This document shows positions 1 to 5,399 of a stretch of 6,251 nucleotides of DNA, one piece after another. A program made the position numbers and the translations under genes. This DNA is from Flavobacterium sp. (lineage in GTDB: Bacteria; Bacteroidota; Bacteroidia; Flavobacteriales; Flavobacteriaceae). How positions within the stretch are numbered: position 1 is the first letter of the stretch; every line of letters starts with the position of its first letter. The stretch is taken from positions 1 through 6,251 of the forward strand of contig JAGORP010000114.1 in NCBI GenBank assembly GCA_018062725.1, written 5' to 3'. Below the pieces are notes generated by a model. That model saw nothing but the letters and a program-made list of their open reading frames with translations, did no database searches and had not been told where the DNA came from.

Positions 1-1
1 T

Positions 2-268
2 AGCGAAAAAGCACTTGATGACATTAACAAAATCTGGATTTACACAGCAGAAAATTGGTCGATTGAACAAGCTGACCGATACTATAATTTAATTTTTGAC
101 GAAATTGAATATATAGTTGTCAATTTCAAAATAGCTCGTGATTTTGGAAATGTCAGAAAAAGCTACAGATGCTCAAAAGTAAAATCCCATTTAATATTTT
201 TCAAGAAAACAAAATCGAATGAAATAGAAGTCATAAGAGTTTTACATGAAAAAATAGATGTTGTATGA
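2..268 (+). CDS. RelE/ParE-family type II toxin, 5'-truncated by the window edge
   Basis: Reading from base 2 gives 88 codons and a TGA at 266-268. The protein has the RelE/ParE plan: an N-terminal helical stretch (EKALDDINKIWIYTAENWS), a second helix (EQADRYYNLIFDEIEYIV), then a beta-rich C-terminal half with RKSYRCSKVKSHLIFF and EVIRVLHEKID. Family members inhibit growth through gyrase (ParE) or ribosome-dependent mRNA cleavage (RelE); this one looks more ParE-like, but the target cannot be told from sequence. Family length is about 95-100 residues, so only a few N-terminal residues should be missing. The antitoxin usually precedes the toxin and would be off the left edge. The C-terminus ends early at IDVV, where relatives as I recall continue with something like IDIENRL; another frame runs on to a TAA at 279-281, which suggests a small frameshift. 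Family call is confident; whether the toxin is active is unknown. Confidence 0.85.
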   Translation, partial: SEKALDDINKIWIYTAENWSIEQADRYYNLIFDEIEYIVVNFKIARDFGNVRKSYRCSKVKSHLIFFKKTKSNEIEVIRVLHEKIDVV

Positions 269-278
269 AGTGGATGAA

Positions 279-390
279 TAACAAGAGCTACGTAGAACAG
301 CGGTTTCACGAAATGACAAGAATATTTCTAAATTCACATTTAAATTTCGCTTTAAAATTTTATCTTAGTAAAAAATATTCTTTCTCGAAA
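279..390 (+). repeat. Dispersed intergenic repeat, copy 1
   Basis: Bases 301-390 align without gaps to 2872-2961 (constant offset of 2571). By hand count 66 of 90 positions are identical. The best blocks are the 16-mer at 320-335 (GAATATTTCTAAATTC), TTATCTTAGT at 360-369 and TTTCAC at 304-309. The left part (279-300) matches less well but both copies begin with TAACAA. Copy 1 holds a perfect 8-base palindrome, CTACGTAG, at 288-295. The right boundary is unclear; similarity fades after about 390. No coding potential was seen in 269-468 apart from this element. The role is unknown; possibilities are a cassette-recombination site, a miniature element or a conserved untranslated region. Confidence 0.6.
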
Positions 391-468
391 TTCATTATTT
401 TATGAAGCAGCCACGACGCTATATGACATTGTAACTTACTTAAAGATATTGACTTAAATTTTAACCGT

Positions 469-1197
469 ATGTTTATACATCAAGGTAAAAGAAGAACATC
501 AAAGCATAACTTGCAAATTGCTTCCTTATTATCTTTTGTCGCCGGAATTGTGAATGTCGCAGGCTTTTTAGCAGTTTCTAAACTTACCACCAATGTTACG
601 GGACATTTTGCCTTTTTTGTAGACGAAATTTTTAAATTAAATCTATGGCAAAGCTTTATTTATTTCCTTTACATCTTTTTCTTTTTTCTGGGTTCCTTTT
701 TTTCAAGTTTTCTTGTGGAAATAATTACACGAAAAAACGATAATTATGTCTATATAATTCCAACATCAATAGAAAGCTTAATTTTAATGCTTATCGCAAT
801 CTTTGGAAAAAATCTAATAATTGAAAACCCTAATTTAATTGCGTGTAGTTTACTTTTTTCAATGGGACTACAAAATTCGTTGGTTACAAGAATTTCAAAC
901 GCAACGGTCAGAACAACTCACTTAACAGGCCTTTTTACAGATTTAGGAATTGAACTCTCTCAATTATTTTTTTACCGAGATAAACTGTCAAAGGAAAAAC
1001 TTTTTTCATCTGTAAAATTACGATTGACAATTATAAGTTTCTTTTTTATCGGAGGAATTGTTGGAGGCATCTTCTATTCTAAGATTGGCTTACAGGTATT
1101 ATTAGTCGGCTCCTTTTCCTTAATTTTAGGGATTATTTTAGACAATATAAAATTGAAAATAAAATTACTTCGAAAGAGAATCCACAAGAACTTATAA
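469..1197 (+). CDS. YoaK/DUF1275 family integral membrane protein
   Basis: The 242-residue product has the hallmark of the YoaK (DUF1275) family: a first membrane helix (about 16-37) running into a conserved TTNVTGH motif at 40-46, and the segment GLQNSLVTRISNATVRTTHL followed by TGLFTDLGIELSQ. About six hydrophobic segments are visible, near 16-37, 61-86, 95-113, 123-140, 184-205 and 208-225, with a basic C-terminal tail. Members are inner-membrane proteins of about 220-250 residues with no established biochemical function, so the length is normal. The ATG at 469 fits because the family starts shortly before the first helix with a basic HQGK-type leader. There is no clear Shine-Dalgarno sequence. 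The gene stands alone: repeat copy 1 lies upstream, and its TAA overlaps a TAACAA that begins a weak third repeat match. Confidence 0.9.
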   Translation: MFIHQGKRRTSKHNLQIASLLSFVAGIVNVAGFLAVSKLTTNVTGHFAFFVDEIFKLNLWQSFIYFLYIFFFFLGSFFSSFLVEIITRKNDNYVYIIPTSIESLILMLIAIFGKNLIIENPNLIACSLLFSMGLQNSLVTRISNATVRTTHLTGLFTDLGIELSQLFFYRDKLSKEKLFSSVKLRLTIISFFFIGGIVGGIFYSKIGLQVLLVGSFSLILGIILDNIKLKIKLLRKRIHKNL

Positions 1198-1270
1198 CAA
1201 CAACTAGATGAAATGGAAGCAGAATTGCAAAATTCATGTTTTCTTACAAAGGAAATAGTATATTAGCAAA
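1195..1270 (+). repeat. Possible degenerate third copy of the dispersed repeat
   Basis: The stretch starts with TAACAA overlapping the YoaK stop codon, as copy 2 does at its own upstream gene. Setting 1210 against 310, the bases GAAATG (1210-1215) and AATTCATGTT (1231-1240; copy 1 has AATTCACATT) line up at the same spacing. Identity over 1201-1240 is 24 of 40. Beyond 1240 similarity is close to random, although TATTAGCAAAA at 1261-1271 resembles TATCTTAGTAAAA at 361-373 with a two-base shift. The match is weak in such AT-rich DNA and could be chance. Confidence 0.25.
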
Positions 1271-1282
1271 AAGCAGCAACAA

Positions 1283-1552
1283 ATGAAAAACACACTATTT
1301 CTAACATTAAGCTTAATCGGATTATTGGGTATCCTTATCTCTTCAATTATTTTAATAAATAGCAATGGAATGAATGCCAGATTACAAGGTTGGGTAAACT
1401 TACTTTGGATACCATTACCGATTTTGATACTAATTATTGACAGAATTTGTGTGAAAAAATATCCTGTGAAAAACGTTAACAAAACAGAACTTTATATTTT
1501 GGGAAGTCTGCTGTTACTGTTTCTAGTCAATTTGATTAGACTACAATTTTAA
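1283..1552 (+). CDS. Small hypothetical membrane protein with three predicted helices
   Basis: The 89-residue product is strongly hydrophobic, with three likely membrane segments near residues 4-25, 37-52 and 70-86. Between the second and third is a basic loop (RICVKKYPVKNVNK), which would face the cytoplasm under the positive-inside rule. I do not recognise a named domain and assign no function. The ATG is the first in the frame after the intergenic stretch and gives a usual MKN start. The stop is 13 bases before the start of the lipoprotein gene, so the two are probably co-transcribed. A hydrophobic reading frame exists on the opposite strand (1234-1482), but the same-strand arrangement with all neighbours and the close spacing to the next gene favour this one. 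Confidence 0.65.
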   Translation: MKNTLFLTLSLIGLLGILISSIILINSNGMNARLQGWVNLLWIPLPILILIIDRICVKKYPVKNVNKTELYILGSLLLLFLVNLIRLQF

Positions 1553-1565
1553 TTTCACAATCATT

Positions 1566-2231
1566 ATGAAGAAACTGTTATTATTACTTGTAATTTTACC
1601 GTTTATTACGGCTTGCAACGGACAAGTAAAAATGGACTTATTGAAACTGAATTTAAATGAACCCGTCGAAACATTAATTAGCGAAAACGAAAACACAAAC
1701 AGATTTATCGGAACTGAAAGTGTAGAATATCCTTTCGCTATTTTGGTTGGAGATGCAGACACAAACAAGTTTTTCGTTTCTGAAATTCCTGTTGAGAAAG
1801 TCTATTTTTTGCTTCATTCAAAAATAAACTTCCACAATATTAATTCCGAAGGACAGATTTTCAAAACCAAAAAACAACTTATCGAAAATCTGAATGAACT
1901 TAAAAAGAAAAATATTGATCACAAAATATTTGGCTTCAGAGCCGTAATATCAGACGAAAAAAACAAAACTGAAATCAAAAAATTATTGATCGAAAAGTAT
2001 GGAAAAGGGACAAAAAACCAGAATAACGAAAATGGACTTTATTGGAATTTAAAATCTGAAAATAAATATATTTTCTTTGCCCCTGATTATGACAGATTAA
2101 TTATTCTGAACAATACCAATATGTCAAAAACTTGTTATTGGGATAATACGAATGGAATGATAAAACTGGGAAGTACAGATTGTGAAACGGAAACTTATTT
2201 CAAAGAAATGGGAGCGTTTAGAAACGAATGA
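1566..2231 (+). CDS. Predicted lipoprotein of unknown function
   Basis: The 221-residue product starts with a lipoprotein signal peptide: basic MKK, a leucine-rich core, and the lipobox I-T-A-C with Cys17 as the lipidation site. After cleavage the mature protein would begin CNGQ. The stretch after the cysteine lacks the acidic run associated with surface export in Bacteroidota, so a periplasm-facing location is more likely, as an inference. The mature part is hydrophilic, rich in Lys, Glu and Asn, and lacks further membrane segments; a mixed alpha/beta fold seems plausible. I recognise no domain or catalytic motif. It follows the small membrane protein by 13 bases, consistent with a two-gene operon. 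The end of the gene is followed by GCTAACA (2239-2245), a 7-mer that recurs at 4137-4143. Confidence 0.8.
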   Translation: MKKLLLLLVILPFITACNGQVKMDLLKLNLNEPVETLISENENTNRFIGTESVEYPFAILVGDADTNKFFVSEIPVEKVYFLLHSKINFHNINSEGQIFKTKKQLIENLNELKKKNIDHKIFGFRAVISDEKNKTEIKKLLIEKYGKGTKNQNNENGLYWNLKSENKYIFFAPDYDRLIILNNTNMSKTCYWDNTNGMIKLGSTDCETETYFKEMGAFRNE

Positions 2232-2309
2232 AACAACTGCTAACAGGACGTCAGTCATAATTTCAAACTTAAATCCCAAAATTCTAAAATAAACAAAGAG
2301 ATAAAAATC

Positions 2310-2852
2310 GTGAAAGTAAAAAGCCTAGCAATTGACAAATTAGTAACTCAGAGATTAATTCTCATTCCATTCACAATTCAACTTTGTAAAAATTTACTAA
2401 ATGATGACTACAGTGATTTGGAAATTTTAAATTTAAAAAAAGGAAAAAGTTGGCCAGACAATGATGTTATGGAAACCTTGCCAAGAATAATTAATAACTT
2501 ATCAAAAGTTGAAAGTCCGACAGGTTTTGAATCTTGGATGATAATCAAAAAAGAAACTTTAGAAATCATTGGAGATTTAGGATTTAAAGGATATAATCAC
2601 GATAAAAAGAATATTGATATTGGTTACGGCATCATTAAAGAAGAAAGAAAAAAAGGATATGCCGAAGAAGCTGTAAAAGAAATTATAAATTGGGCTTTCG
2701 CTACTGAAATAGTAACAGAAATCACCGCAAACTGTTTGGCTCAAAACACCAACTCAATCAATCTACTCACAAAAGTTAATTTCATTGAATTAAAAACAGA
2801 AAACGGAATGAAATATTGGTCATTAGAAAATCAAAATTTTAAGACTAATTAA
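2310..2852 (+). CDS. GNAT-family N-acetyltransferase, RimJ/RimL type
   Basis: The 180-residue product fits the Acetyltransf_3 branch of the GNAT fold, which transfers acetyl from acetyl-CoA to an amine. The N-terminal strand LVTQRLILIPFT (11-22) is typical of RimJ/RimL-like enzymes. The acetyl-CoA-binding motif A appears as R113-K-K-G116-Y-A118, just after the strand IDIGYGI and before helix AEEAVKEIINWAF. Motif B is N146-T-N-S-I-N-L-L with the usual KxxF end (K155 to F158). The start is GTG at 2310-2312: an in-frame TAA lies at 2241-2243 and there is no ATG in between, while a later start would remove the first strand. A weak purine-rich stretch, AAAGAG, precedes it at 2295-2300. The substrate (ribosomal protein, drug or small amine) cannot be told from sequence. 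Confidence 0.88.
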   Translation: MKVKSLAIDKLVTQRLILIPFTIQLCKNLLNDDYSDLEILNLKKGKSWPDNDVMETLPRIINNLSKVESPTGFESWMIIKKETLEIIGDLGFKGYNHDKKNIDIGYGIIKEERKKGYAEEAVKEIINWAFATEIVTEITANCLAQNTNSINLLTKVNFIELKTENGMKYWSLENQNFKTN

Positions 2853-2961
2853 CAAACACTAAAACATATAGTGTTTTCACAAAAAGTCGAGAATATTTCT
2901 AAATTCCAATTTATTCTTTACTTTTAAACCTTATCTTAGTGGAAGACATGCATTCCGGAAA
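2850..2961 (+). repeat. Dispersed intergenic repeat, copy 2
   Basis: This is the partner of copy 1. It aligns from 2872 to 2961 without gaps, about 73% identical by hand count, and carries the same 16-mer at 2891-2906 and TTATCTTAGT at 2931-2940, both 40 bases apart start to start, as in copy 1. The left edge begins with TAACAA overlapping the acetyltransferase stop codon. Copy 2 has an 8-base palindrome, TTCCGGAA (2953-2960), at the position where copy 1 has TTCTCGAA (382-389). It fills most of the gap ahead of the Crp/Fnr gene. Confidence 0.6.
2854..2876 (+). terminator. Candidate transcription terminator hairpin after the acetyltransferase gene
   Basis: AAACACTA (2854-2861) is the exact reverse complement of TAGTGTTT (2869-2876), giving an 8-bp stem with a 7-base loop two bases after the stop codon. 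The stem ends in T's, plus one more T at 2877, but a long U tract is missing, so termination would be weak. It sits inside the left edge of repeat copy 2, and copy 1 does not have the same stem, so it may instead be a structural part of the repeat. Confidence 0.4.
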
Positions 2962-2987
2962 TCGCTATCTTCTAAAACAACTGACAA

Positions 2988-3011
2988 CTAATTATTAGCA
3001 GAAAAAACTGC
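2988..3011 (+). promoter_or_regulatory. Adjoining inverted repeats just upstream of the Crp/Fnr gene, candidate operator
   Basis: CTAAT-T-ATTAG (2988-2998) is a perfect 5-bp inverted repeat with a single central base. It is joined at G2998 to GCAG-AAAAAA-CTGC (2998-3011), a 4-bp inverted repeat ending three bases before the ATG at 3015. Position directly at the start of a regulator gene would suit autoregulation or control of translation initiation. Short palindromes are common by chance in AT-rich DNA, and neither matches the classic Crp/Fnr half-sites (TGTGA or TTGAT). Confidence 0.25.
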
Positions 3012-3014
3012 AAA

Positions 3015-3524
3015 ATGACAGAACTTAAAAATTTATTCGAAAAAAAAGTAACCATCGAAAGAAATGAATTTCTAAAAGTCAAAGGAAGCATTGATACCAA
3101 TATTTATTTTGTAGAAAGTGGAAGTCTAAGAATTTTTGTATTAGACGATTGCGAAGAACAAATAATTAGATTTGGTTATGAAAATGATTTAATTGTGTCA
3201 TTAGATTCATTTTTAACAGAAAAACCTTCCGATTTTTATATTCAAGCAATTAAAAAAACTACCGTTAGAGTAATTCCAAAAAAGAAATTTATTGAATTTA
3301 TAAATCAAAACGACACGAATAAAAAGCTTTGGATTACTATTTTAGAGGACTTGGTAGTACAACAAATTGAACGAGAAAAAGATATTTTAACAAGTTCACC
3401 AAAATTAAGATTTGAAAGGGTTTTAAAACGAAGTCCGAAATTGTTTCAGGAAATCCCAAACAAACATATTGCTAATTATTTAAGAATGAGTCCCGAAACA
3501 TTATCCAGATTAAAAAAGTCTTGA
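3015..3524 (+). CDS. Crp/Fnr-family transcription regulator (short Bacteroidota type)
   Basis: The 169-residue product has an N-terminal cyclic-nucleotide-binding-type beta-barrel (about 10-95), including IYFVESGSLRIFVLDD (30-45) and the later strands YIQAIKKTTVRVI (75-87). A dimerisation helix (about 97-125) follows, then a C-terminal helix-turn-helix, QEIPNKHIANYLRMSPETLS (145-164), that reads into DNA through the SPETLSRL recognition helix. The canonical cAMP-contacting phosphate cassette (an Arg-Ser pair after FGE) is not visible and there is no cysteine cluster for an Fe-S centre, so the ligand, if any, is unknown. The protein is shorter at its N-terminus than typical 190-residue Crp-like relatives, but as I recall this short form is common in Bacteroidota and does not look truncated. 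It lies 50 bases upstream of the DinB-like gene, which is a plausible target or co-transcribed partner. Confidence 0.88.
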   Translation: MTELKNLFEKKVTIERNEFLKVKGSIDTNIYFVESGSLRIFVLDDCEEQIIRFGYENDLIVSLDSFLTEKPSDFYIQAIKKTTVRVIPKKKFIEFINQNDTNKKLWITILEDLVVQQIEREKDILTSSPKLRFERVLKRSPKLFQEIPNKHIANYLRMSPETLSRLKKS

Positions 3525-3541
3525 TTTGTATCAATTTTTTT
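3521..3541 (+). terminator. Small AT-rich hairpin plus T tract overlapping the Crp/Fnr stop codon
   Basis: TTGAT (3521-3525) pairs with ATCAA (3530-3534) around a TTGT loop, followed directly by seven T's (3535-3541). The shape is that of an intrinsic terminator, and the A run at 3512-3517 could pair with the T tract. The five-pair stem has only one G-C pair, so it would be weak. The stop codon TGA (3522-3524) lies inside the stem, so a terminating ribosome would cover it. Confidence 0.4.
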
Positions 3542-3564
3542 GAAAATTAAAAAAAGGAACTTTG
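3540..3564 (+). promoter_or_regulatory. Candidate Bacteroidota-type promoter for the DinB-like gene
   Basis: GAACTTTG at 3557-3564 differs from the Bacteroidota -7 consensus TAnnTTTG at one fixed position and lies 10 bases before the ATG at 3575. A TTG at 3540-3542 could be the -33 element, but the 14-base spacing is shorter than the usual 17-23. The very short leader this implies is a further weakness. Confidence 0.25.
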
Positions 3565-3574
3565 TAAAAAAATA

Positions 3575-4141
3575 ATGGATATGAAAACACATTCTGAAAA
3601 TGTAATCGAAAATTTAATCATTACTACAAGACAAAATCTAAACTTTACAGAATTCCTAAAACAAAAAAATGATACTGAATTAAACTGGAAAGAAAACCCA
3701 GAAAGTTGGAGTGTTTTAGAATGCTTAGAACATCTAAATCGCTATGGCCACTTTTATATTCCGGCCATCGAAAAAACAATTTTAAATTCAAAATATAACA
3801 GTGAAGTAGAATTTAAAAGCGGAATTTTAGGCAACTTCTTTGCAGAAAGCATGCTTCCGAAGAAGAAATTAAACAAAATGAAAACGTTTAAAGACAAGAA
3901 TCCTTTAAATAGTAATCTAGATAGAAAAGTCATTGACGAATTTATCCACCAACAAATTCAAACGATAGCGCTACTCAACAAAGCGAAAACGGTAAGTTTA
4001 AGCAAAAACAAAGTAGAAATTACTTTGACAAAATGGATGAAACTAAAACTTGGTGATACTTTCAGGTTTGTCATTAATCATAATTGTAGACATATTCAAC
4101 AAATTCAAAACAATTTAGATAAACAAACTGCCAATCGCTAA
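3575..4141 (+). CDS. DinB-like superfamily protein (putative metal-dependent, DinB_2 type)
   Basis: The 188-residue product matches the DinB/YfiT-like four-helix-bundle superfamily. The first helix carries RQNLNFTEFLK, then comes the typical WSVLECLEHLNRYGHFY stretch (45-61) with H53. The last helix has FVINHNCRHIQQIQ (165-178) with H169 and H173 spaced HxxxH. H53, H169 and H173 form the three-histidine site that binds a divalent metal in superfamily members. Some members are thiol-transferases, others (B. subtilis DinB) are DNA-damage-inducible with unclear function; no specific reaction can be assigned here. Length is slightly above the usual 150-170 residues because of a Lys-rich insertion near 80-118. 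The ATG at 3575 is used; an ATG two codons later is equally possible. It follows the Crp/Fnr gene by 50 bases. Confidence 0.82.
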   Translation: MDMKTHSENVIENLIITTRQNLNFTEFLKQKNDTELNWKENPESWSVLECLEHLNRYGHFYIPAIEKTILNSKYNSEVEFKSGILGNFFAESMLPKKKLNKMKTFKDKNPLNSNLDRKVIDEFIHQQIQTIALLNKAKTVSLSKNKVEITLTKWMKLKLGDTFRFVINHNCRHIQQIQNNLDKQTANR

Positions 4142-4171
4142 CATCAATTGCATAAATGTAGACTTTAGCTG

Positions 4172-4200
4172 TTTTAAAGAATGAACTTTTTGTATTTTTG
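4172..4200 (+). promoter_or_regulatory. Candidate Bacteroidota-type promoter for the PaiA-like gene
   Basis: TATTTTTG at 4193-4200 is a perfect match to the TAnnTTTG -7 element of Bacteroidota, and it lies 28 bases before the ATG at 4229. The expected -33 TTG is not exact; TTTT at 4172-4175 (within TGTTTT) is at about the right distance. The element is in an 87-base gap between genes, which supports an independent transcription unit starting here. Confidence 0.5.
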
Positions 4201-4228
4201 AGTAAACAATGAATCAAAAAAAGCAAAA

Positions 4229-4750
4229 ATGGATGCCATCGAAATCAGAAGAGTAACCGTAAACGAAATTGAACAATTGCAAAAAATTGGCAAGCAAACG
4301 TTTCAAGAAACATTCTCAGAAACAAACTCTGAAGAAAATATGAAAAGCTATTTACAAAATGGATTTTCAGTAGAAAAACTGACTTCAGAACTTACGAACA
4401 AAAACTCCGAATTTTACTTTTCCATCCTTAACAATGAAGTTATAGGATACTTAAAAATAAACTTCGGAGAATCACAAACAGAATTAAAAGAAGACAAAGC
4501 ACTAGAAATTGAACGAATCTATGTGGCAAAAGAATTTCATGGTAAAAAAGTTGGGCAAATATTGTACGACAAAGCGATCGAAATTGCAAAACAAAAAGAT
4601 TCCGAATATATTTGGTTAGGAGTTTGGGAAGAAAATCCAAGAGCGATAAGTTTTTATAAAAAAAATGGTTTTATCGAATTTGACAAACATATTTTTAAAC
4701 TGGGTGATGACGAACAAACCGACATCATGATGAAATTAAAACTGAAGTAA
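4229..4750 (+). CDS. PaiA-like GNAT N-acetyltransferase
   Basis: The 173-residue product closely follows Bacillus subtilis PaiA, as recalled, from end to end: the N-terminal TFQETFSETNSEENMKSYL (24-42), the strand YFSILNNEVIGYLKIN (63-78), the motif-A segment LEIERIYVAKEFHGKKVGQ (92-110) with the H104-G-K-K-V-G109 acetyl-CoA loop, IWLGVWEENPRAISFYKKNG (128-147), and the end HIFKLGDDEQTDIMM. PaiA acetylates spermine and spermidine and can acetylate other small amines; in B. subtilis it was linked to control of degradative enzymes and sporulation. The polyamine substrate is inferred from similarity, and no sporulation role is expected in this lineage. Length is the family norm. The gene begins 28 bases after a good -7 promoter match and is followed at 62 bases by the SRPBCC gene, which may be read through from it. 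Confidence 0.9.
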   Translation: MDAIEIRRVTVNEIEQLQKIGKQTFQETFSETNSEENMKSYLQNGFSVEKLTSELTNKNSEFYFSILNNEVIGYLKINFGESQTELKEDKALEIERIYVAKEFHGKKVGQILYDKAIEIAKQKDSEYIWLGVWEENPRAISFYKKNGFIEFDKHIFKLGDDEQTDIMMKLKLK

Positions 4751-4812
4751 AATCAATACAAATCTGTCCATTTTCGAATCCAATCAAGATTTAAACTTTT
4801 AACAATAAAGTC

Positions 4813-5271
4813 ATGCAGAAATTACAATTTAAAAAAGAAATAAATGCATCAGCTCAAAAAGTCTATGAAACGATGCTCGGCTTAAAAAACAAAGCTACAT
4901 ACGAATATTGGACCGCAACTTTTAACCCTACTTCTACTTATGAAGGTTCTTGGGAACAAGGAAGCAAAATCCTTTTTGTAGGAACAGATGAAAATGGTAA
5001 AAAAGGAGGAATGGTGTCGAAAATTGTTGAACACAAACCAGCTCTTTTTATTTCCATTCTTCATTACGGATTTTTAGAAGGTGACATCGAAGTAACCACA
5101 GGTGAACAAGTCGAAAAATGGTCTGGCGGACACGAAAATTACAGCTTCCAAGAAAAAAATGGCACCACAATCGTAACCGTAGAGATTGATACTATTGACG
5201 AATACTTAGATTATTTCAACAATACGTATCCAAAAGCAATGGATAAATTAAAAGAAATTTCTGAACAATAA
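4813..5271 (+). CDS. SRPBCC superfamily protein (AHSA1-like domain)
   Basis: The 152-residue product has the START/Bet v 1-like order: a first strand and helix (KKEINASAQKVYETML, 7-22), YEYWTATFNPTSTYEGSWEQ (30-49) with the usual W-T and EG-W elements, strands through KILFVGTDENGKKGGMVSKI (52-71), HYGFLEGD, and a long C-terminal helix ending MDKLKEISEQ. Members form a deep hydrophobic cavity for a lipid or other small ligand, or act as chaperone activators; AHSA1-type proteins of this small stand-alone kind have no general known function. Length is normal. The ATG at 4813 keeps the first strand intact. The gap from the previous gene (4751-4812) has a 6-bp inverted repeat (AAATCT at 4760-4765, AGATTT at 4787-4792) but no convincing promoter. 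Confidence 0.85.
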   Translation: MQKLQFKKEINASAQKVYETMLGLKNKATYEYWTATFNPTSTYEGSWEQGSKILFVGTDENGKKGGMVSKIVEHKPALFISILHYGFLEGDIEVTTGEQVEKWSGGHENYSFQEKNGTTIVTVEIDTIDEYLDYFNNTYPKAMDKLKEISEQ

Positions 5272-5284
5272 AACGGGAACCAAT

Positions 5285-5298
5285 TTCTGTTTTACAGA
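5285..5298 (+). other. Weak hairpin downstream of the SRPBCC gene
   Basis: TCTGT (5286-5290) pairs with ACAGA (5294-5298) over a TTT loop; allowing a two-base bulge, TTT before and AAA after can extend it. It is 14 bases past the stop codon, where a terminator would be expected, but no T tract follows, so a terminator call is not made. Confidence 0.2.
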
Positions 5299-5399
5299 CT
5301 GAAATATAGTACTTAAGGTTTTAAAAAAATGCCAACAAATAGCATGGCCTTTTGCAATTCTTTATAGTTATTGCTGTTGGATTGATTAAATATAAAACC

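Noticed and set aside
421..468. Promoter for the YoaK gene (TTG at 429-431 with a downstream -7 box)
   Set aside because: No TAnnTTTG-like sequence lies at the required distance; GATATTG matches too poorly.
1234..1482. Minus-strand hydrophobic 82-codon ORF
   Set aside because: It is antisense to the better-supported 1283-1552 gene, which has the strand of all neighbours and close spacing to the lipoprotein gene. Hydrophobic antisense frames are common opposite membrane-protein genes.
1541..1768. Minus-strand 75-codon ORF
   Set aside because: Antisense to the start of the lipoprotein gene, whose signal peptide and lipobox are clear.
2238..4143. GCTAACA at 2239-2245 and 4137-4143 as integron attC core sites
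   Set aside because: Neither fits RYYYAAC or its complement GTTRRRY, no paired R'/L' boxes are seen, and a 7-mer can recur by chance in a window this size.
4440..4640. Minus-strand 66-codon ORF
   Set aside because: Antisense to the core acetyl-CoA-binding region of the PaiA-like gene; no family resemblance.
4882..5064. Minus-strand 60-codon ORF
   Set aside because: Antisense to the SRPBCC gene and without recognisable features.
5329..5367. 12-codon ORF after the SRPBCC gene
   Set aside because: Too short to separate from chance, with no supporting signal.
5341..5399. Promoter ahead of the LytTR gene built on TTTG at 5351-5354
   Set aside because: The expected -7 position holds no acceptable TAnnTTTG match.
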